DNA from: Microbacterium binotii
Lineage (GTDB): Bacteria > Actinomycetota > Actinomycetes > Actinomycetales > Microbacteriaceae
Assembly: GCF_021398715.1 (NCBI RefSeq)
Contig: NZ_CP090347.1
Location: 1,984,001 to 2,048,000, forward strand
DNA length: 64,000 nt
Direction of reading: 5' to 3'
Position numbers and translations under genes: made by a program. The notes beneath the pieces were generated by a model, which did not search any database, was not told the origin of the DNA, and saw only the letters and a list, made by a program, of their open reading frames with translations. Each line of letters opens with the position of its first letter. The stretch's first letter is position 1. Shown in pieces: positions 16,482-23,578 of the stretch.

Positions 16482-18263
16482 TCAGCCGATCTTCGGCAGC
16501 AGCTCGGGCTGCGAGTCGGAGGGCAGGACCCGGTAGGTCTTCAGCACCTGGGTCATCGCCTTCTGGAAGGCCGCAGCGTTGGCCGCAGACGAGCGTACCG
16601 CAGTGGGCTGATCGAGGGTGACCGCGACGATGTACTGCGGGTCGTCCACGGGCGCCATGCCGATCATGGTCGTGAAGTAGACGCCACTCTTGTAGCCCGA
16701 GCCGTCGGAGATCTCACCGGTTCCGGTCTTCAGCCCCACCCGGTAGCCGCTGATCGCCGTGGCCTTGGCGTTGCCTCCCTGGACCGCGACGTTCTCCAGC
16801 AGCTCGCGCACCTGGCTCGCCGTGCTCGCACTCACGACCTGCGTGCTCGCGCCGGCATCCGAGTCCTGGACCGTCCCGTCCGCCGCCGTGCACGATTCGA
16901 CGAGCGAGAGCGGGATCTTGGTGCCGTCGTTCGCGATCGCCTGGTACGCGCCCATCAGCTGCGGCAGGGTGGTTGCGACGCCCTGACCGAACGAGGTGTT
17001 GTAGAAGGTCTGGTTGTCCCACTGGTCGACGGGCCGCAGCGTGCCCTTCGCCTCGCCGGGGAAGTCCACGCCGCTGATCTGGCCGATGCCGAACTTCTGC
17101 AGGTAGTCGTAGCGCGTCTGGGCGGGGACCATCTCGGCGAACTTCGAGATGCCGACGTTCGAGGAGTCGATGAGCACACCCGCGAGCGTGTAGTTCAACG
17201 CCCCGTGCGGGATCGCGTCCTGCACGCGGGCACCGTTGGGGAAGGTCTCGCGACCGGAGGCGGTGACCGTCGAGGTCGGCGTCGCGGCGCCCGCGTCGAT
17301 CACTGTCGCCGCCGACAGGGCCTTGAACGTCGAACCGGGCTCGAACGTGCCGCGGAAGATCCGGCTGGAGCGATCCTCCGGCGCGGTCGCCGAGACGTTG
17401 TTCGGGTCGACGGTGGGCCACTCGGCTGCCGCGCGGATCTTGCCCGTCTTGGCCTCCACGACCATGATCTGCCCGTGCTGAGCACCCTGATTGGTCGCCT
17501 GCTCCGCGATCAGTTGCTGCAGGTAGTACTGCAGGTCTCGGTCGATCGTGAGGGTGAGCGTGCCACCGTCGACGGCGGGTGTGACCTGCTCCGTGCCGGG
17601 GATGATCACGCCGTCCTTGCCCCGTTGGAAGACGCGCTCGCCCTCGGTCGGTGCGAGGCACGAGTTCTGGGCGGACTCCAGTCCTTCGAGCGGCTCTCCG
17701 TCCGAGCCCACGAAGCCGACGAGGTTGCCGGCGACGGCGCCGTCGGGATACGTCCTGGCGGGATGCGGTCGCATCGTCAGGTAGGGGATGCGCAGATCGA
17801 GCAGCTGCTGGTACTTCTCGGTCGAGAGCCCGTTCTTGAGCGATGCGTATTGGGACTTCGGGTTGACGGCGAGAGCGTCCGCGACGATCTTCTGCACGTC
17901 CTCGGCGCTTTGACCGGTGATCTGGGCGATCTCGCCCGCAACGGTGGGCCAATCCACCTCGATCTCGTCGCCCGCGGCGTCCTTGCGCTCGATCGGTCCC
18001 ACGTTGCTGGGGTCCAGCTCCGCGTCGTAGGTGAGGATGCTTCCCGCGAGGACGTTGCCGTTCTCGTCGACGATCGATCCGCGCGTGCCGTACAGGGTGG
18101 TCTTGCCGCCCATGGCGATGCGCAGGGAGTCGTCGATGTGCTCTCCCGCGTTCACGACCTGGATGTCGACCAGGCGCACCACGAAGGCGACGAGGACGGC
18201 CAGCACCACGGCCAGGGCGATGACGGTGCGGCGACGGGGGGTTCGCGTGCTTCTCGTCGTCAT
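16482..18263 (-). CDS. ftsI: Division-specific transpeptidase FtsI (PBP3)
   Basis: 593 residues. A short Arg-rich cytoplasmic tail, one membrane anchor (about residues 13-35) and the class B PBP dimerisation domain precede the transpeptidase. The three penicillin-binding motifs are in order: STFK (S311 nucleophile, K314), SSN (S367-N369) and KTG (K512-G514). It cross-links septal peptidoglycan made by FtsW. Four bases separate it from ftsL. In group-B peptidoglycan organisms the acceptor links at D-Glu, so its specificity may differ from the classic enzyme (inference). Confidence 0.95.
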   Translation of the reverse strand: MTTRSTRTPRRRTVIALAVVLAVLVAFVVRLVDIQVVNAGEHIDDSLRIAMGGKTTLYGTRGSIVDENGNVLAGSILTYDAELDPSNVGPIERKDAAGDEIEVDWPTVAGEIAQITGQSAEDVQKIVADALAVNPKSQYASLKNGLSTEKYQQLLDLRIPYLTMRPHPARTYPDGAVAGNLVGFVGSDGEPLEGLESAQNSCLAPTEGERVFQRGKDGVIIPGTEQVTPAVDGGTLTLTIDRDLQYYLQQLIAEQATNQGAQHGQIMVVEAKTGKIRAAAEWPTVDPNNVSATAPEDRSSRIFRGTFEPGSTFKALSAATVIDAGAATPTSTVTASGRETFPNGARVQDAIPHGALNYTLAGVLIDSSNVGISKFAEMVPAQTRYDYLQKFGIGQISGVDFPGEAKGTLRPVDQWDNQTFYNTSFGQGVATTLPQLMGAYQAIANDGTKIPLSLVESCTAADGTVQDSDAGASTQVVSASTASQVRELLENVAVQGGNAKATAISGYRVGLKTGTGEISDGSGYKSGVYFTTMIGMAPVDDPQYIVAVTLDQPTAVRSSAANAAAFQKAMTQVLKTYRVLPSDSQPELLPKIG

Positions 18264-18267
18264 GGTC

Positions 18268-18876
18268 TCAGTGTGTGGCAGGGGTGGGCAGTCCGTCGGT
18301 CAGCGCGGGGGGTGTCGCCGGATCGGTACCCGTGCCCGTCTCGGTCTCGGCCGCCGGCGGCGCCTGGACGCCGTTGATCGTGGCATCCGGCGCGGTGACG
18401 AGCGGAGTCTGGGTGATGAGCGCGTTCGACACGGCGCCGCGCCCCAGCGGGTCGATCGTCGAGGTGTAGACGGATGCCTGCTGCGCACCGAGCACCGCCC
18501 CGTCGCTGAGGCGGAGGTAGCTCGGGGACTCGTTGATGACCATGCCCAGCGCGGCCGCGTTCGCGGCGAGGTACTGGGGCGAGCTGAGGCCGGCGACCTG
18601 GTCGTAGAGGATCTGCTTCTGCACGGTGAGGTCGCGCTGCTGCTGGGTGAGGCTCGCGAGCTCGAAGGAGCTCTGCGTCGACAGGACCGACAGCACCATC
18701 TGCGCACCCGCGATGGCGAGCGCACCCGCGACGGCGATGATGCCGTACACCAGGCGGGGCCGACGTCGTCGGGCGGGTGCCTCGACGGGGCGCAGGGTGC
18801 GCTCCGTCCGGCGTCCGGTATCGGGTCGCTGCTCGAGAGGATCGATAGCCCAGGCTGCGCTCGTGGTGGTGCTCAT
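18268..18876 (-). CDS. ftsL: FtsL-like septal protein
   Basis: 202 residues. The N-terminus is cytoplasmic and Arg-rich. One membrane segment (about 46-66, [22 protein letters not shown]) is followed by a coiled-coil stretch ([44 protein letters not shown]) as in FtsL/FtsB proteins, then an Ala/Thr/Pro-rich tail. Assignment rests on topology and on the location between rsmH and ftsI; sequence identity in this family is low. Its start overlaps the rsmH stop by four bases. Confidence 0.82.
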   Translation of the reverse strand: MSTTTSAAWAIDPLEQRPDTGRRTERTLRPVEAPARRRRPRLVYGIIAVAGALAIAGAQMVLSVLSTQSSFELASLTQQQRDLTVQKQILYDQVAGLSSPQYLAANAAALGMVINESPSYLRLSDGAVLGAQQASVYTSTIDPLGRGAVSNALITQTPLVTAPDATINGVQAPPAAETETGTGTDPATPPALTDGLPTPATH

Positions 18877-19826
18877 ACGATCTCCCGGACTCGTTCGGCG
18901 GCACGAAGTCGTACCGGGGTGGCGCGCGGATTCGACTCGCGCTCGGCGTCGGAGGCGAGTTCGGCCCCCTTGACCAGCAGGCGGAACTGGGGCGCGTGCT
19001 CGGGCAGCTCGACGGGCAGGCCGGCGGGAGCGGTGGAGCTGCTCGCGCGGGCGAGTTCACGCTTGACGAACCGGTCCTCGAGCGACTGGTAGCTGAGCAC
19101 GACGATGCGACCGCCCACCGTCAGCAGCTCGAGGGCCGCGGGAAGCGCCTGCTCGAGGGCGGCGAGTTCTCCGTTGACCTCGATGCGCAGCGCCTGGAAC
19201 ACCCGCTTGGCAGGGTGACCCGCGTTGCGCAGCGCCGCGGGTGTGGCGGCGTCGAGGATCTCGACGAGCCGGCCCGAGCGGACGACGGGCTCCGTCTGGC
19301 GGGCGGCGATGATCGCGCGCGCGTAGCGTGCCGCGAGCTTCTCCTCGCCGTAGCGCTCGAAGATCCGACGAAGATCGCCTTCCCCGTAGGTGGCGAGCAC
19401 GTCCGCCGCGGTCGCACCGGAGGACTGGTCCATGCGCATGTCCAGCGGCGCGTCCTTGGCGTAGGCGAAGCCGCGCTCGGCCTCGTCCAACTGAAGCGAC
19501 GAGACACCCAGATCGAAGAGGATGCCGTCGATGCGGTCGACGCCCGCCGACGCGACGGCGGCTCGGATGCCGTCGTAGACGGTGTGCACGAGGGTCGTCC
19601 GGTCGCCGAACCGGGCCAGTCTCTCCCCCGCGATGCGCAGGGCGTCGGTGTCGCGATCCAGGCCGATCAGCCGGAGTCCGTCGAACCGCTCGAGGAACGC
19701 CTCGCTGTGACCGCCCATGCCGAGGGTCGCGTCGACGAAGACGGCGCCCTCGCGATCGAGGGCGGGCGCCAGAAGCTCGACGCAGCGCTCGAGCAGGACC
19801 GGGGTGTGGATGTCGCGGAAGTCCAT
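18873..19826 (-). CDS. rsmH: 16S rRNA (cytosine-1402-N4)-methyltransferase
   Basis: 317 residues. N4-methylates C1402 in the 16S rRNA decoding centre using SAM. Characteristic blocks are [31 protein letters not shown] (SAM site), [31 protein letters not shown] and [18 protein letters not shown]. It lies 100 bases after mraZ, its usual place at the head of the dcw cluster. Confidence 0.96.
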   Translation of the reverse strand: MDFRDIHTPVLLERCVELLAPALDREGAVFVDATLGMGGHSEAFLERFDGLRLIGLDRDTDALRIAGERLARFGDRTTLVHTVYDGIRAAVASAGVDRIDGILFDLGVSSLQLDEAERGFAYAKDAPLDMRMDQSSGATAADVLATYGEGDLRRIFERYGEEKLAARYARAIIAARQTEPVVRSGRLVEILDAATPAALRNAGHPAKRVFQALRIEVNGELAALEQALPAALELLTVGGRIVVLSYQSLEDRFVKRELARASSSTAPAGLPVELPEHAPQFRLLVKGAELASDAERESNPRATPVRLRAAERVREIV

Positions 19827-19926
19827 GATGCGGGGCCGGGTCCCTCGATCCTGATCCCCATCCGCTCCGACCTGACACCGGGGAAGTGCGTCAGGGCTCG
19901 AGCGGCTGGGAATCGGGGTCGAGGGC

Positions 19927-20358
19927 TCAGAACAGGCCCGGGATCACCTCCTGCTCCATCTCGGAGTACGTCTCTTCGTTGCTCTCTGCGTAGGAGTTCC
20001 AGGCCTCGGCGTCCCAGATCTCCGCGTGCGCGCCGACGCCGGTGACGACGAGCTCGCGCTCGAGACCGGCGTAGGTGCGCAGCGCCGGCGGGATCGTGAT
20101 GCGGTTCTGGCCGTCCGGCTTCTCGGCGCTCGCGCCCGAGAGGAACATGCGCAGGAAGTCACGCGCCTGCTTGTTGGTGAGAGGCGCCTCGCGAATGCGC
20201 TCGTGCACCTTCTCGAACTCCTCGGTCGCGAAGACGTAGAGACAGCGATCTTGGCCACGGGTGATCACGACGCCACCGCCGAGGTCGTCGCGGAACTTGG
20301 CCGGGAGGATGACCCGCCCTTTGTCGTCGAGCTTGGGGGTGTGCGTGCCGAGCAGCAT
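19927..20358 (-). CDS. mraZ: Transcriptional regulator MraZ
   Basis: 143 residues, two SpoVT/AbrB-like repeats (each with the [17 protein letters not shown] DxxxR core: residues about 10-25 and, in [16 protein letters not shown], about 80-95). MraZ rings bind repeated boxes ahead of their own gene and repress the dcw operon. A strong GGAGGGGGG ribosome site precedes the ATG, and three direct repeats lie 46-71 bases upstream of the start. Confidence 0.96.
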   Translation of the reverse strand: MLLGTHTPKLDDKGRVILPAKFRDDLGGGVVITRGQDRCLYVFATEEFEKVHERIREAPLTNKQARDFLRMFLSGASAEKPDGQNRITIPPALRTYAGLERELVVTGVGAHAEIWDAEAWNSYAESNEETYSEMEQEVIPGLF

Positions 20359-20403
20359 TCGCGCATCCCCCCTCCTTCGTCCGGCCCACGTGTGAGGTGA
20401 TCA

Positions 20404-20429
20404 CCACTTTACTCCACTTCCCTCCACTT
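20404..20429 (-). promoter_or_regulatory. Predicted MraZ box: three AAGTGG repeats at 10-bp period
   Basis: On the minus strand AAGTGG occurs three times, at 20424-20429, 20414-20419 and 20404-20409, exactly ten bases apart, like the tandem MraZ boxes known in other bacteria. A possible -10, TAAAGT (20406-20411), overlaps the box nearest mraZ, so MraZ binding would block the polymerase. The repeats are seen; the function is inferred. Confidence 0.7.
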
Positions 20430-20475
20430 CACTACACATTCGCCGGCGTATCTGGGCGGACGCTCCCCGGACACG

Positions 20476-20508
20476 AAAAAAGCGCCGACCCCGAAGGGTC
20501 GGCGCTTT
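20476..20508 (-). terminator. Rho-independent terminator of the DUF3040 gene
   Basis: 13-bp stem (arms 20479-20491 and 20496-20508) with a CGAA loop, followed on the minus strand by a run of six T residues (20476-20481). It begins 15 bases after the DUF3040 stop and insulates the mraZ promoter. Confidence 0.88.
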
Positions 20509-20523
20509 GTGAGAAGCGGTGGG

Positions 20524-20889
20524 TCAGCGGCCTTCTTGGCGGCGGTCCCATCGGTCGTTCATGCGGTCCATGAATCCGGCCGAGGGCCGGGAGGACGAGC
20601 CGCCGGCACGGGGGGCGGCGCTGGGACGAGCGGTCTTCGAGGGGGTGAGCGCGAAGATGACGCCGCCGAGCATGACGATGAAGCCGATGACGCCCACCAC
20701 GATCAACTGCGTGGAGAGCCCGACGATCAGCCCACCCAGTCCCACGAGCACGAGGATCGTCCCGTAAACGATGTTGCGGTAGCTGAGCGCGCGTCCGCCC
20801 TGCGGGGCGCTGACGACGTCGGCGTCATTGCTCATGAGATGGCGTTCCATCTCGTCGAGCAGGCGCTGCTCTTGTTCGGAGAGAGGCAT
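20524..20889 (-). CDS. DUF3040 membrane protein
   Basis: 121 residues. MPLSEQEQRLLDEMERHL at the N-terminus is the DUF3040 signature; two membrane segments follow (about 39-58 and 62-82), then a Ser/Arg-rich cytoplasmic tail. The family is found in actinobacteria, usually just upstream of mraZ, and has no established function. ATG at 20889 was chosen because the conserved motif begins there. Confidence 0.85.
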   Translation of the reverse strand: MPLSEQEQRLLDEMERHLMSNDADVVSAPQGGRALSYRNIVYGTILVLVGLGGLIVGLSTQLIVVGVIGFIVMLGGVIFALTPSKTARPSAAPRAGGSSSRPSAGFMDRMNDRWDRRQEGR

Positions 20890-20942
20890 TCGTCCCCCTA
20901 GGGTCACGGCGATGCTTGGATTCTACGCGCCGCCTGTCGAAC

Positions 20943-20948
20943 TAGGCT
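20943..20948 (+). promoter_or_regulatory. -10 box of the prenyl synthase gene (leaderless)
   Basis: TAGGCT ends six bases before the GTG at 20955. Confidence 0.5.
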
Positions 20949-20954
20949 AGGCCC

Positions 20955-22043
20955 GTGTCGAGGACCACAGACGCGATCGAAGCGGTTTCCCAGCGACTGG
21001 ATACGTTCTTCGGATCGCAGGAGCAGGCCGCGGGGGCGATGGGACCCGACGCTCTGGCCTTCGTCGAGGATGTGCGCGACACCGTCACCGGCGGCAAGCG
21101 CCTGCGCGCGCGGTTCTGCGTGACGGGATGGCGGGCCGTCGCCGAGCGCGTCGCACCCCGAGCGACGCCGCCCGACGCGGTCGTCGCGACGGCTGCCGCG
21201 CTGGAGATCTTCCAGGCAGCGGCCCTCGTCCACGACGACCTGATCGACAACTCCGACACCCGCCGCGGACGCCCCGCCATGCACCGCGCCCTGCAGGCGC
21301 AGCACTCCGCGCGGTCATGGGCGGGCGACGCCGCCGGCTTCGGCCGTTCGGCTGCCCTCCTCGGCGGGGATCTGCTCGTGGCCTTCAGCGACGACCTCCT
21401 CGAGGAGGGGCTCGCGCTGACGGACCATGCGGCCGCGGCGCGCGCCGAGTACGCCCGGATGCGGCGCGACGTCACCATCGGGCAATACCTCGACATCGCC
21501 GAGGAATCGGCCTTCGCGGTGGCCGACGACACGACGCACGCCGATCGTGCGCTGCGCGTGGCCTCGCTCAAGTCCGCCCGCTACAGCGTGGAGCAGCCGC
21601 TGCGGATCGGAGCGGCCCTGGCCGGCGCCGATCGCACACAGCTCGACGCGCTGAGCGCGTTCGGACATCCGGTCGGCATGGCGTTCCAGCTTCGCGACGA
21701 TGTCCTCGGAGTCTTCGGCGACGCCGCCGAGACCGGCAAGCCGTCCGGCGACGATCTGCGCGAAGGAAAGCGCACGGTACTCATCGCCTACGCCCGCGAG
21801 GCGCTCGGGCCGGGCCCGCGCCGCACCCTGGACGAGCTCTTGGGCGATCCGGGCCTCGACGCACAGCAGATCGGCGCGCTGCAGCGAACGATCATCGACA
21901 GCGGTGCCGTCGACCGCGTGGAGCGGCTGATCACCGCCTATGTGCACGAGGCGGATCGTGCGCTGTCGGCCGCTCCGCTGGCGAACGCGACGGTCAGCGA
22001 GCTGCGCGATCTCGCCCGCGCGGCGACCCAGCGGCGCTCCTGA
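20955..22043 (+). CDS. idsA: Polyprenyl (E-type) diphosphate synthase
   Basis: 362 residues. Condenses isopentenyl diphosphate with allylic diphosphates. The first aspartate-rich motif is VHDDLIDNSDTRRGR (D94, D95, D98); the second region is FQLRDDVLGVFGD near residue 246, with the third Asp of the DDxxD motif replaced, as is common in actinobacterial members. GGKRLRARF near residue 47 binds pyrophosphate. Likely products are geranylgeranyl- or longer diphosphates for quinones or carotenoids; chain length cannot be fixed. It neighbours the Rv2175c- and PknL-like genes, as idsA2 does in Mycobacterium tuberculosis. Confidence 0.9.
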   Translation: MSRTTDAIEAVSQRLDTFFGSQEQAAGAMGPDALAFVEDVRDTVTGGKRLRARFCVTGWRAVAERVAPRATPPDAVVATAAALEIFQAAALVHDDLIDNSDTRRGRPAMHRALQAQHSARSWAGDAAGFGRSAALLGGDLLVAFSDDLLEEGLALTDHAAAARAEYARMRRDVTIGQYLDIAEESAFAVADDTTHADRALRVASLKSARYSVEQPLRIGAALAGADRTQLDALSAFGHPVGMAFQLRDDVLGVFGDAAETGKPSGDDLREGKRTVLIAYAREALGPGPRRTLDELLGDPGLDAQQIGALQRTIIDSGAVDRVERLITAYVHEADRALSAAPLANATVSELRDLARAATQRRS

Positions 22044-22055
22044 CGGCGACGGCGC

Positions 22056-22400
22056 TCAGCCGAGGGCTCGGGCGACGCGGCGCACTTCGCTCTTGCGCCC
22101 CTGAAGCAGCGATGTGATCGGCGCCTGCCCGATCGAGTCCTCGAAGGCCAGGAGCCAGTCGATGGCCTCATCGTCCGTCAGTCCCGCATCCCGCAGCGCG
22201 AAGATCGTGCCGCGCAGCGACGACAGCGGCGCTCCGTCGACGAGGAACACGCTGGGCACGCGGAACGAACCCTCACGACGCGAGCCGATCAGATAGCCCT
22301 CGTCGAGCAGACGCCGGACGCGGCTCAGCGACTCACCGGTCAGCTCGACCAGATCGGGCAGCGCAAGCCATTCGGTGGGGACAGGGGTGTCGGAACTCAC
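22056..22400 (-). CDS. Rv2175c-like DNA-binding protein
   Basis: 114 residues. The N-terminal helix-turn-helix (EWLALPDLVELTGESLSRVRRLLDEGYLIG) and the C-terminal part (LSSLRGTIFALRDAGLTDDEAIDWLLAFEDSIGQAPITSLLQGRKSEVRRVARALG) match the Rv2175c family of actinobacterial DNA-binding proteins. In M. tuberculosis the protein is phosphorylated by the neighbouring kinase PknL, which weakens DNA binding. Here a Ser/Thr kinase gene lies 1.2 kb away, with a LysM gene in between. Start is GTG at 22400. Confidence 0.82.
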   Translation of the reverse strand: MSSDTPVPTEWLALPDLVELTGESLSRVRRLLDEGYLIGSRREGSFRVPSVFLVDGAPLSSLRGTIFALRDAGLTDDEAIDWLLAFEDSIGQAPITSLLQGRKSEVRRVARALG

Positions 22401-22471
22401 CCGTCCATGTTCTCATCCGCGCACCGCGCACCGCGCCGAGCGCGTGTCGAAAGATGGGAGAGATCTCATCT

Positions 22472-22495
22472 GTCACACCCGTCACTTCCGTTGAC
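22472..22495 (+). promoter_or_regulatory. Tandem GTCAC-type repeats, possible MtrA site
   Basis: GTCAC at 22472 and 22481 and GTTGAC at 22490 start exactly nine bases apart. MtrA, the actinobacterial response regulator of peptidoglycan hydrolase genes, binds tandem nonamers beginning GTCAC. The position, upstream of a LysM/lysozyme gene, fits. A 10-bp palindrome ACACGCGTGT (22503-22512) follows. Confidence 0.5.
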
Positions 22496-22553
22496 CTCCG
22501 TACACACGCGTGTCAGGGTGGCGGAACCCCCGGATGTGAAAGAGAGGACGACC

Positions 22554-23510
22554 ATGTTGGTGGACGTCTCCCCCCACCCGCGCGCCGTCATCGGCGCCTC
22601 CGCCCTCGTGAGCACGGTCGCGCTCACCCTCATGGCCACGCCCGCGCACGCGGCGACGGTGGAACCGTCGCGTCAGGGCGTTCCCCGCCCCGCCCAGACC
22701 CCGCCGCCGGCCACCCACACCGTCGCGTCCGGCGAATCGGTCGCCGCGATCGCTGCGCGCTACGGACTCGCCACGGCCGACGTGCTCTCGTGGAACGGGC
22801 TGTCGTGGGAGAACTCGCTCATCCGTCCCGGTCAGGTGCTGTCTCTCGTCGCTCCCATCGCGGCCACGCCGGCTCCGGCACCCGCCCCCGCACCCGCACC
22901 CGCCGGCACGTCCTACACGGTGGTCGCGGGCGACACGATCAGCGGCATCGCCGGTCGTCACGGCGCGACGGCGGCGGCGGTGCTCGCCGCCAACGGTCTC
23001 ACCTGGGACTCGATCATCTACCCGGGTCAGACGGTCACCGTGCCGGCCGCCTCAGCACCGGCCGCCGCACCGGCACCGGCCGCCGTGGCTCCGGCCGGCC
23101 TGGAACTGGACGCCGAGCAGGCTCAGAACGCACGCACCATCATCCGTGTCGGGCGCGAGATGGGCGTTCCCGAGCGCGGGATCGCCATCGCACTGGGCAC
23201 CGCCATGCAGGAGTCGTGGCTGCGCAACCTCGACTGGGGCGACCGCGATTCGCAGGGCCTGTTCCAGCAGCGCCCCTCCACCGGGTGGGGCACGATCGAG
23301 GAGGTGCGCGACGCGGAACGCGCCACCCGTGCGTTCTTCGGCGGTCCCGCCGACCCCAACGGCAACCGGACGCGCGGACTGCTCGACATCCCCGGGTGGG
23401 AGTCGATGACCTACGCGGACGCGGCACAGGCGGTGCAGATCTCGGCGTATCCGGATCGTTATGCCCGGTGGGAGCAGCCTTCTCTCGCCTGGCTGGCCGC
23501 CCTCGGGTGA
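22554..23510 (+). CDS. Secreted LysM protein with lysozyme-like C-terminal domain
   Basis: 318 residues. Signal peptide (about 1-33, cleavage after AHA), then two LysM domains (about 54-100 THTVASGESVAAIAARYG and 122-165 TSYTVVAGDTISGIAGRHG) joined by an Ala/Pro repeat linker. The C-terminal ~130 residues (IALGTAMQESWLRNLDWGDRDSQGLFQQRPSTGWGT) resemble lysozyme/transglycosylase-fold domains with a likely catalytic Glu in MQESWLRN. It probably binds and cuts peptidoglycan outside the cell. ATG at 22554 follows AGAGAGGA and begins the signal peptide; the upstream open frame (22407-22553) lacks protein-like features. It sits directly before the PASTA kinase. Confidence 0.86.
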   Translation: MLVDVSPHPRAVIGASALVSTVALTLMATPAHAATVEPSRQGVPRPAQTPPPATHTVASGESVAAIAARYGLATADVLSWNGLSWENSLIRPGQVLSLVAPIAATPAPAPAPAPAPAGTSYTVVAGDTISGIAGRHGATAAAVLAANGLTWDSIIYPGQTVTVPAASAPAAAPAPAAVAPAGLELDAEQAQNARTIIRVGREMGVPERGIAIALGTAMQESWLRNLDWGDRDSQGLFQQRPSTGWGTIEEVRDAERATRAFFGGPADPNGNRTRGLLDIPGWESMTYADAAQAVQISAYPDRYARWEQPSLAWLAALG

Positions 23511-23566
23511 CGCACGAGGGCGGGATCAGCGGTGAGCCGCTGCCGGAGCTCACAGCGACCGCTCCG

Positions 23567-23572
23567 TAGACT
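23567..23572 (+). promoter_or_regulatory. -10 box of the PASTA kinase gene (leaderless)
   Basis: TAGACT ends six bases before the GTG at 23579, so the kinase can be made without read-through from the LysM gene. Confidence 0.5.
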
Positions 23573-23578
23573 CTCACC

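Noticed and set aside
22407..22553. N-terminal extension of the LysM protein frame
   Set aside because: It holds the tandem GTCAC repeats and palindrome, lacks protein-like features, and the signal peptide starts at 22554 after a ribosome site.
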